DNA of 64,000 bases from the NCBI GenBank assembly GCA_024643555.1, contig JAHEMQ010000116.1:1-64000 (forward strand). The letters run 5' to 3'. Source of the stretch: Crocinitomicaceae bacterium (GTDB lineage: Bacteria; Bacteroidota; Bacteroidia; Flavobacteriales_D; Crocinitomicaceae). Below, piece by piece: positions 29,264-36,890 of this stretch. Below the pieces are notes generated by a model. It was not told the DNA's origin, ran no database searches, and saw only the letters and a program-made list of their open reading frames with translations. The first letter of the stretch is position 1; every line of letters begins with the position of its first letter. The position numbers and the translations under genes were made by a program.

Positions 29264-30805
29264 TTACAAAGTACTAAGCACACTTTTCCAACTCGCTTTT
29301 TTAGCAATCAAGGCTTCGATTTCATCCATTGGAATGCGAATTTGTTCCATTGTATCACGGTCACGCACCGTCACAGTTTCATCAGTTAAGGTCTGATGAT
29401 CAATGGTAATGGAGAACGGTGTCCCAATGGCATCTTGACGTCTATAACGTTTTCCGATGGAATCTTTTTCATCATATTGGATGGAGTATTCGAATTGTAA
29501 ACTACGCATGATTTCACGAGCTTTCTCCGGAAGTCCATCTTTCTTTACAAGCGGAAGTACGGCTGCCTTATACGGAGCAAGAACCGGAGGGATGCGCAAA
29601 ACAACTCGGTCTGAGCCATCCTCTAATTTTTCGTTTTGATAGGCTGCACTTAAAACGGATAGGAACATGCGATCTAGTCCAACCGAAGTTTCCACCACAT
29701 ATGGCACGTAGCTTTGATTCAATTCTGGGTCGAAAAACTGTAATTTTTTCCCAGAAAACTGTTCGTGTTGTTTTAAATCGAAGTCAGTTCGCGAGTGAAT
29801 TCCTTCCAATTCTTTGAATCCCATCGGGAAATTGTATTCAATGTCACATGCGGCATTTGCATAGTGCGCAAGTTTAATGTGATCATGGAAACGGTATAAA
29901 TTCGCTCCGAGACCAAGGTTTTTATGCCATTTCTCACGTGCATCTTTCCAGTATGCATACCATTTCATTTCTTCACCTGGCCGAACAAAAAACTGCATTT
30001 CCATTTGTTCGAATTCGCGCATTCTGAAAATAAATTGACGTGCTACAATTTCGTTACGGAACGCTTTTCCAATTTGAGCAATTCCGAAAGGAATTTTCAT
30101 GCGTCCAGATTTCTGAACATTCAGAAAGTTTACAAAGATTCCTTGCGCTGTTTCTGGGCGCAGGTATATTGTTGAAGCATCTCCAGCCACAGAACCAAGT
30201 TCAGTCGAGAACATTAGGTTAAATTGACGGACTTCTGTCCAATTCTTCGATCCCGAAATCGGACAAACGATTTCCAAGTCGATGATGAGGTTTCGCACAG
30301 CTTCGAGGTCACTGTTTTCAAGTGCTTCGCGCATGCGAGACTCAATCGATGCGATTTTCTCGGCATTTCGGAGAACGTTTGGATTGGTTGCTCTAAATTG
30401 TGTTTCATCGAAGTCAGCACCAAAGCGATTTTTCCCTTTTTCAACTTCCTTCTCTATTTTTTGGCGGATTTTCTCCATGTGTTCTTCTAGAAGCACATCC
30501 GCGCGGTATCTTTTTTTGGAATCTTTGTTGTCAATCAATGGATCATTAAAAGCATCGACGTGACCAGATGCTTTCCAAGTAGTGGGGTGCATGAAAATGG
30601 AGGCATCAATGCCTACAATGTTTTCATGCATTTGCACCATGGATTTCCACCAGTAGGTTTTGATGTTGTTTTTCAATTCTGAACCCAATTGTCCATAATC
30701 GTACGTTGCTGCTAATCCGTCGTAAATTTCCGATGAGGGAAAAATGAATCCGTATTCTTTCGAATGCGAAATGATGTCCTTTAATTTATCCTGTTGTTGG
30801 TCCAT
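29264..30805 (-). CDS. glyS: Glycine--tRNA ligase (class II, single-chain type)
   Basis: GFIFPSSEIYDGLAATYDYGQLGSELKNNIK, YLRPETAQGIFVNFLNVQKSGRMKIPFGIAQIGKAFRNEI, RMREFEQMEMQFFV. Confidence 0.96.
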   Translation of the reverse strand: MDQQQDKLKDIISHSKEYGFIFPSSEIYDGLAATYDYGQLGSELKNNIKTYWWKSMVQMHENIVGIDASIFMHPTTWKASGHVDAFNDPLIDNKDSKKRYRADVLLEEHMEKIRQKIEKEVEKGKNRFGADFDETQFRATNPNVLRNAEKIASIESRMREALENSDLEAVRNLIIDLEIVCPISGSKNWTEVRQFNLMFSTELGSVAGDASTIYLRPETAQGIFVNFLNVQKSGRMKIPFGIAQIGKAFRNEIVARQFIFRMREFEQMEMQFFVRPGEEMKWYAYWKDAREKWHKNLGLGANLYRFHDHIKLAHYANAACDIEYNFPMGFKELEGIHSRTDFDLKQHEQFSGKKLQFFDPELNQSYVPYVVETSVGLDRMFLSVLSAAYQNEKLEDGSDRVVLRIPPVLAPYKAAVLPLVKKDGLPEKAREIMRSLQFEYSIQYDEKDSIGKRYRRQDAIGTPFSITIDHQTLTDETVTVRDRDTMEQIRIPMDEIEALIAKKASWKSVLSTL

Positions 30806-30878
30806 GATGCAAAGTTAGCCCTAATTGAGATTTGAGAGACAAATTCTAAAAACAATTTCAACAAGGCATTTTTGATAG

Positions 30879-31646
30879 GTGCATTTGAATGTTTACTTTT
30901 ACGTCATGCGATTATACCTTTCGAATTCAGAATTCATCGAAACGACAGAGCCGATTGACATTTCGATGTCCCTTCAAGCAAATGAGCACAATGTGCGCGC
31001 TTGGTACGTGGATCCACCACGAATGGAAACCGTTCGTGCCAATGGATTTATCGGGAGTATTTCAGAAGGAGGAAGTGTGAACTTTCGTGATGTGTTTTTC
31101 AATCCACATGGACATGGAACACATACTGAATGCTGTGGACATATCACCAATGAGGTGTATTCTGTCAATGAAGTATTGAAGTCCTACTTTTGGAAGGCAA
31201 GCTTAATCAGTGTCCAACCAAGGCAATTGGAAAATGGGGATTTTGTGGTGCAAGCGGATCAAATTGCTCCCTTGATGGATGCGGGTTTTAGTGAGGCAGT
31301 CATTATTCGCACCTTACCGAATGCTCTTGAAAAGAAGTCAATGAACTATTCCGGAACGAATCCGTGTTATTTCGATGTTGCTATTGTGGATTTATTGAAC
31401 GAATACGGTGTTAAACATTTTATGGTAGATCAACCCTCGGTCGACCGAGAAGAGGATGGAGGAGCACTCGTTTTTCACCATGCTTTTTGGAACGTTCCTG
31501 GAAAGCCTAATTTTGAACGGACCATCACTGAGTTGATTTATGTGGCGGATTTTATTGAAGACGGAAATTACATTTTGGAAATCCAAATGGCGGCTTTTCA
31601 GAATGACGCGAGCCCGAGCAGACCTGTTTTGTATCGCATCCAATAA
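30879..31646 (+). CDS. Cyclase family / kynurenine-formamidase-like protein (start may be at 30906)
   Basis: VNFRDVFFNPHGHGTHTECCGHI metal-site-like motif; overall cyclase-family pattern. Confidence 0.78.
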   Translation: MHLNVYFYVMRLYLSNSEFIETTEPIDISMSLQANEHNVRAWYVDPPRMETVRANGFIGSISEGGSVNFRDVFFNPHGHGTHTECCGHITNEVYSVNEVLKSYFWKASLISVQPRQLENGDFVVQADQIAPLMDAGFSEAVIIRTLPNALEKKSMNYSGTNPCYFDVAIVDLLNEYGVKHFMVDQPSVDREEDGGALVFHHAFWNVPGKPNFERTITELIYVADFIEDGNYILEIQMAAFQNDASPSRPVLYRIQ

Positions 31647-31650
31647 AAAA

Positions 31651-31666
31651 AGGGCTTTGCAGCCCT
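31651..31666. terminator. Hairpin between convergent genes
   Basis: agggct-ttgc-agccct preceded by A7 (favours minus-strand termination). Confidence 0.5.
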
Positions 31667-32002
31667 TCCTAGTAGTAGACATTAAAGTCTGAGTGGTACG
31701 ATTTTAAGTAATAAGGACAGGGACTTCTTAAACACATTCCCGAAGGACGTCGACAAAAACTATTAAACTCTTATCAAACTAGAAAAATGAAACTGCCTCT
31801 CCAAGCAGCTTGTCAACTTCTGCGTATAAGAAGACTCCTGTTTCTCTCCTTATTTCATTTTAAAAATAGAAAGGAACTTTGGAACAAAACCTAGCAAATG
31901 AATATCCTTGCTTTGCAAATGAACATTATGCCACTTTTTATGAATATTCATTTTTCAAGTTCTGAAAAAACGGTGTTAACTGAAATATTGGGGCATAAAA
32001 AA

Positions 32003-32020
32003 AGCAGCTCGTAGGCTGCT
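32003..32020. terminator. Bidirectional terminator downstream of the YHYH gene
   Basis: agcagc-tcgtag-gctgct flanked by A7 and CTTTT. Confidence 0.7.
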
Positions 32021-32042
32021 CTTTTACTCGTTGATTATGGAC

Positions 32043-33401
32043 TTATTGAATCACCAATTTCTTTGTTGTGGCTTGTCCTTGTATTTTTACTTGATACAGA
32101 CCTTTGTATAAGGTGTCTGCATTGAAATAAGCAATGGTACTTCCTTGAACAATGCGCTGTGTTTGAATTAATTTTCCGAAGGCATCGTACAATTCAACAG
32201 TGACCGATTGATTCTTAAACTCGTTTACTTGTACCATGATGATGTCGTTACTTGGATTTGGATAAACAGACCAATCTGAGTCGCTAAATTCGTTGATTCC
32301 AGCACTTGAAGTATAGGTGCTTACAGGTTCTGTAATGGATGTCACTTTTGTTGCCGTTTTTACACCGTAAAATGTGGGACCAACCACATAGGGATATGCG
32401 GAATTCCATTGACTATCAACAGTTGCGAAATAGCAATAAATTCCATTTGGATATTCAGGTGTAACACAGAAGCGTCCGTTGTGAATGTCTAAATAATCTG
32501 CCTGTCCTGCGTGACTGATAAATTCATAATCCTCACGAAAGTAACCAAGCGGATAGGTTGTACTCACAGCTGGTCCATCTGGCACATCTGTTCCGTCAGC
32601 CCAGACCGTTCGAGTACTGATGTTTCTCAATTGATAAGAGGATTTCATACGCGAAATTCCACCCGTGCCATCTGCATTCTTGAATCCATATGCGCCATAA
32701 ATCGGGAAACCATCGTAGGCATAACCAATAAGCGGAGAATGAACCATGGAATCAATGACATAAAGCCCGTCTGCATCGTAGAGATCACAGACATTTGAAA
32801 TCACTGTCAAATCTAATTTAAAGGCACTTGGATTTTGATGGTGGTGATAATTCCCCATGGCCGGATGACCTTTCGAGCAATCGAATCCTGGTCGTTCTGC
32901 TGGAATTGCATCTCTGTTCCAGGACATCACTGCTATTGGTCCGCCCGGACACGGAGGATTTCCTGGTCCACCGCACAGGGCATTCGCACTTGTATTCCAA
33001 GCAACGCCATCTCGGTAGTCAAACAAGGCCACTCCATTCACGAAAATACCAATGTTTCCACCTGTTGTTGCGGTAAAGGTTCCTGTGTTTTGAGCCGGAC
33101 TTAAAGGGATTTTGAATATGGCGTTTTGATTGGTTGCCAAGGATGGATTCCCATCCATAAAAGGTCCTGTAATGTAAGATGGTACTCCCGTTGTTGTCAC
33201 ATAAACCCAGTTGCTTGAATATTGTACACTTTGCACGTTCGCTAAAGTGGTTTCGTTTATTGGTGTGGAATTTCCCTGGACATAATGTCTTCCCGTAATG
33301 CCAGTAGAATTGATTAACCAATGTTCAATGGCAGGATTTAACTGTGCTACCGCTTGATTTCCGATGCACAGTATAAGGATACAACGCAGAATTTTTTTCA
33401 T
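32043..33401 (-). CDS. YHYH-domain secreted protein with T9SS C-terminal sorting domain
   Basis: GNYHHHQNPSAFKLDLT, GYAYDGFPIYGAYG; CTD SVYPNPSNDIIMVQV...YKGLYQVKIQGQATTKKLVIQ. Confidence 0.88.
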   Translation of the reverse strand: MKKILRCILILCIGNQAVAQLNPAIEHWLINSTGITGRHYVQGNSTPINETTLANVQSVQYSSNWVYVTTTGVPSYITGPFMDGNPSLATNQNAIFKIPLSPAQNTGTFTATTGGNIGIFVNGVALFDYRDGVAWNTSANALCGGPGNPPCPGGPIAVMSWNRDAIPAERPGFDCSKGHPAMGNYHHHQNPSAFKLDLTVISNVCDLYDADGLYVIDSMVHSPLIGYAYDGFPIYGAYGFKNADGTGGISRMKSSYQLRNISTRTVWADGTDVPDGPAVSTTYPLGYFREDYEFISHAGQADYLDIHNGRFCVTPEYPNGIYCYFATVDSQWNSAYPYVVGPTFYGVKTATKVTSITEPVSTYTSSAGINEFSDSDWSVYPNPSNDIIMVQVNEFKNQSVTVELYDAFGKLIQTQRIVQGSTIAYFNADTLYKGLYQVKIQGQATTKKLVIQ

Positions 33402-33425
33402 GGATATTTTTTTTAAAGTTAGATG

Positions 33426-34469
33426 TTATTTGTTTTCAAAACTTGCATTTCGTTCATTTTGAGGATACTTGAAAAGTGGATTGAATAAAAAGGTAGGATC
33501 ACTCAGTGTCTTTAAAAAGGCGATGAGGTCTTTTTGTTCATGGTCGGAAAGGGTTCGATTGAGTTTTTTCAATTCGGCACTTTTGGGTATGTTGCTGACG
33601 TGAAGTTGGCTATAATGGGCAAGTACATCCTTTAATTGTTTGAAACGTCCATCATGCATGTAGGGAAAACTAAATTCTATATTTCTGAGGGTTGGAATTT
33701 TAAAAAGTAAAGAGTCTTCAGAACGATTGGTGATCTCCATGCGGCCATAATCATTCAATTTTGGATTGATGGGAAGTCCATTAGACTTAAATTCATGTTT
33801 GGTGAACAAAGGTTCTTGGTGACAGGAAGCGCAATATTTTTTAAACAAGGAGTAGCCCGCGCTTTCCTGTTCAGTGAATTTGGCGTGGTGATTTTTCACA
33901 TGGTCGTATTTTGATGCTGCGGAAACCAATCCAATAGTGAAATTCGAAAGTGCTTTCAGTAGTAAATCCGTAGTTATTGTGCTTTCTCCGAATGCTTGGT
34001 AAAATCGTTTTCGATAAAAAGTCGAGTTGTTTAAGCGTCTGAGAACCTCATGGAGTGTATTGTCCATTTCCTTGGCATGCGTCAATGGATTGATCGCTTG
34101 CTTGTTTAGAGAACTGACACCGCCATCCCAATGAAAGGAATTTTGCCAAGCTAAGTTGATGAGAACAGGTGAATTTCGCGTCCCAATTTTACCATCGATT
34201 CCATGGCTCAAGGCGTGATCAATGTGCGTAAATCCCGAATATTGTAAATGGCAATTGGCACAGGAAATCGTACTGTCACGCGATAAGTCCGGGTCATAAA
34301 ACAAGCTTCGACCTAATTCAAATTTATCCAAACTGATTGGATTAGCTTCAAAATCATAGCTAGGCAAAGGCCAGTGTTTTGGAACATAAAAGGGATGTTC
34401 ATTTCGGGTAGCACTGAAAATGAATACCAGTGTAAGCAACATACCAAATATGCGGAGAAGGAGTTTCAT
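33426..34469 (-). CDS. Di-haem cytochrome c peroxidase family protein (MauG/MbnH-like)
   Basis: Two CXXCH motifs (ISCANCHLQYSGFTH, KKYCASCHQEPLFT), GIDGKIGTRNSPVLINLAWQNSFHWDGG, FPYMHDGRFKQLKDVL. Confidence 0.9.
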   Translation of the reverse strand: MKLLLRIFGMLLTLVFIFSATRNEHPFYVPKHWPLPSYDFEANPISLDKFELGRSLFYDPDLSRDSTISCANCHLQYSGFTHIDHALSHGIDGKIGTRNSPVLINLAWQNSFHWDGGVSSLNKQAINPLTHAKEMDNTLHEVLRRLNNSTFYRKRFYQAFGESTITTDLLLKALSNFTIGLVSAASKYDHVKNHHAKFTEQESAGYSLFKKYCASCHQEPLFTKHEFKSNGLPINPKLNDYGRMEITNRSEDSLLFKIPTLRNIEFSFPYMHDGRFKQLKDVLAHYSQLHVSNIPKSAELKKLNRTLSDHEQKDLIAFLKTLSDPTFLFNPLFKYPQNERNASFENK

Positions 34470-35116
34470 TTCGTAAAAAACTGGCGGGCAATAATTTGGC
34501 AGTAACTTTTCGCTAAAGCGCCTGGAATCATGATGCGTTGCGTTGTTTTCAAAGGTTCCGTCTGTTCAAAAAAGGCTTGTAAATCTAGAATGAGCCGATC
34601 TCCTTGTATGACTAAGGAAATTGGGACGATCGTTTTATTTGGTTGGTGATAGCCTCCCAAATGGAATTCAAAAGATTGATCATCCATTGGAAGTATGCTT
34701 GCATTACCAACACATTTAAATTGGATGTACCCTGAATTCCAAGCCCAATACATTCCTTTCAGTGGATCTAAATCGCCTTCAACAGATGCTGAAACGTGAT
34801 AGGAGGAATCGAGTCCGAATTGAAAGGTTAAGCTATCGTAGCCATCAATGGGAAAATCAGGAAAAAGCAATAAAGACTTTTCATCAGCGGCATCTACGAG
34901 GTGCGCGCCTAAGACGATTTGTTTACGGTTAGATTTTATGAATTGAAAATCGGAAAGGTACATTTTCAGTTCGTCGAAGGAAATGGAATCATTTCCCAAT
35001 GGATAGGATTTGTTTAGCGAAATGATTTCTTTGCCCCATTGAAATTGCAGGTGCAATTGTCCGCTGACTTGTTGTGCGAGTAAAAGAAAAGCCAGAAGAA
35101 ATTTTCTGAACATCAT
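34466..35116 (-). CDS. MbnP-family-like copper-binding protein
   Basis: DSISFDELKMYLSDFQF, FGLDSSYHVSASVEGDLDPLKGMYWAWNSGYIQFKCVG, FEFHLGGY; 4-nt overlap with the di-haem peroxidase gene. Confidence 0.82.
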   Translation of the reverse strand: MMFRKFLLAFLLLAQQVSGQLHLQFQWGKEIISLNKSYPLGNDSISFDELKMYLSDFQFIKSNRKQIVLGAHLVDAADEKSLLLFPDFPIDGYDSLTFQFGLDSSYHVSASVEGDLDPLKGMYWAWNSGYIQFKCVGNASILPMDDQSFEFHLGGYHQPNKTIVPISLVIQGDRLILDLQAFFEQTEPLKTTQRIMIPGALAKSYCQIIARQFFTK

Positions 35117-35550
35117 GGGCGTGGACCTGGACGATCACTGCGTTCAATCATTCGATGAACTACTTCCGCTAATTTTTTTGCTTGTTTTGCCGTGCAATGT
35201 GTTTTCACTCGAGTGAAATGCTCAAACGTACATGCATCAATTTTCGATTGAAGGGCGCCAATCTTCTCATAAATTTGCTGATTATGAAGCTTTGATTGGT
35301 TATCTAATTTGATTTGAGTGCGCAGTTCTTTTTGCTGCTCCAAATAGTGATTCTTTTCTGCCAGGTGTTGTTTGAATTCAATGTCCACCCATTTCGCTGC
35401 TGAGCCTTTCATTTTTAATATGTGGCTTAAACGAGGAGGATGGGGTGGGAATCCAGGTTTTCTGTCTTGCATCAATTGGACCAACATGAGTACATTAACT
35501 AAGATAAGAATACTCAATAAAAGGTATAAAAGTCGATTTGTTTTCATCAT
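35113..35550 (-). CDS. Periplasmic heavy-metal sensor / CnrX-CpxP-Spy-like protein
   Basis: Single N-terminal TM then all-helical Lys/Glu/Gln-rich region with His (FPPHPPRLSHILKMKG...HLAEKNHYLEQQKELRTQIK...). Confidence 0.65.
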   Translation of the reverse strand: MMKTNRLLYLLLSILILVNVLMLVQLMQDRKPGFPPHPPRLSHILKMKGSAAKWVDIEFKQHLAEKNHYLEQQKELRTQIKLDNQSKLHNQQIYEKIGALQSKIDACTFEHFTRVKTHCTAKQAKKLAEVVHRMIERSDRPGPRP

Positions 35551-35553
35551 TCG

Positions 35554-35802
35554 TTAGATGGAAAGATTAGAGCCAAAATTAGCATATTGTGTTTCAAGAA
35601 GTTGTTCTTCCGCCAATTTTTCTTGTTGCGCACTAAAAAAAGCTAGGTTTAACATCACGCAAACGAAGGTTGCAATAATGAATGTTGTTGTTCTTCGTTT
35701 TAGTCTTTTAGCCTGTTGTGGAGCTTGCAAGAGTTTTTCGTGCAGTGAAGGTGAAACTTCAATTTGTTCCATTGGAAAGAAATGTTCGTTCGAATTATTC
35801 AT
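35554..35802 (-). CDS. Short single-pass membrane protein, putative anti-sigma factor
   Basis: 82 aa: ~38-aa cytosolic N-terminus, TM TTFIIATFVCVMLNLAFFS, short C-terminal tail; directly downstream of the ECF sigma gene. Confidence 0.6.
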   Translation of the reverse strand: MNNSNEHFFPMEQIEVSPSLHEKLLQAPQQAKRLKRRTTTFIIATFVCVMLNLAFFSAQQEKLAEEQLLETQYANFGSNLSI

Positions 35803-35838
35803 GTGTTTTTAGATGTTATCCCATTGTAAATCTTGTGG

Positions 35839-36408
35839 TTAGATCTCATTATTTTTAATGGTTGTGTTTAATTGTTGTTTTAGTTGCTGTTTGGCTCTAA
35901 AAATGAGTGACTCGACAGCAGATAAAGAAAGATTCATACTTTCGCTGATTTCCTTGTAACTGAATTCTTCCATGTGATGTAAGGTGTAAGAAATGCGTTG
36001 ATTTTCGGAAAGTTGTTGGACGGCATTCAAAAAAACATAGGTGCGTTCTTTTTGCATCAGTGCTTGTTCCGGATTTTTGTCAAGATCGATGGTTTGATCT
36101 GAAAATGCAATATCAATGCGTTGATGAATGCCAAACCTTTTCTTTCGTTTGGCTTTTCGTATGTATTCGAGGCATTTGTTTAGTGTGATGCGGTGAATCC
36201 ATGTGGATAATTTTGAATCCCCTTTAAATCTTGAAATGGATTGATAAATGGTTAAAAAAATGTCCTGTGTCGCATCTTCTGCTTCTTCTTTATTCTGAAG
36301 AATGTACCAGCACATATTTAGTACTTTTTTCTCATAGGTGAGTACGAGTGCTTCGAATGCCTTAACATCGCCGCGTTGTAACGCCTGTATATCAATTTCT
36401 ATGGACAC
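35839..36408 (-). CDS. RNA polymerase sigma-70 factor, ECF subfamily
   Basis: ALVLTYEKKVLNMCWYILQNKEEAEDATQDIFLTIYQSISRFKGDSKLSTWIHRITLNKCLEYIRKAKR; region 4 FSYKEISESMNLSLSAVESLIFRAKQQLKQQL. Confidence 0.93.
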   Translation of the reverse strand: MSIEIDIQALQRGDVKAFEALVLTYEKKVLNMCWYILQNKEEAEDATQDIFLTIYQSISRFKGDSKLSTWIHRITLNKCLEYIRKAKRKKRFGIHQRIDIAFSDQTIDLDKNPEQALMQKERTYVFLNAVQQLSENQRISYTLHHMEEFSYKEISESMNLSLSAVESLIFRAKQQLKQQLNTTIKNNEI

Positions 36409-36443
36409 TAAATCTTGGATGTCATCTTTCCACTAAACTTGTG

Positions 36444-36890
36444 CTAAAAGAAAAGTCTACCATTTAACCATTCAGGATCGAGGATGGCTTTTTGTTTTTC
36501 GTAGAATCGAATCGCGGGTTCATTCCAAGTCAAGACTTGCCAATCCATGCGCTGTACTTTTCGTTCTTTCGCTGTGCTGACTACTTGATTGAAGAGCAGT
36601 TGACCGATGCCATGTTGACGTTCAGTTTCAACGACGTAAAAGTCCTCAAGGTATAAACAGGCTCCTTTCCAAGTGGAGTAGGAGGTATAATACAAGGCAA
36701 ATCCAACAATTTGATTTTCTTTTTCTGCCACAATGGCCTCACATAGGTTTTTGTCAAATAAATCTGCTTTCAGATTTTCTGGAGTGTTGGTGACTTGTTC
36801 CGGCGCTAATTCATATTCCGCTAGTTCTTGTATGAGGGAAAAAATGGCGGAAACATCAGCTTCCTTTGCTGAACGAATATGAACCTTCAT
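36444..36890 (-). CDS. GNAT family N-acetyltransferase
   Basis: MKVHIRSAKEADVSAIFSLIQELAEYE..., LYLEDFYVVETERQHGIGQLLFNQVVSTAKE. Confidence 0.88.
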   Translation of the reverse strand: MKVHIRSAKEADVSAIFSLIQELAEYELAPEQVTNTPENLKADLFDKNLCEAIVAEKENQIVGFALYYTSYSTWKGACLYLEDFYVVETERQHGIGQLLFNQVVSTAKERKVQRMDWQVLTWNEPAIRFYEKQKAILDPEWLNGRLFF

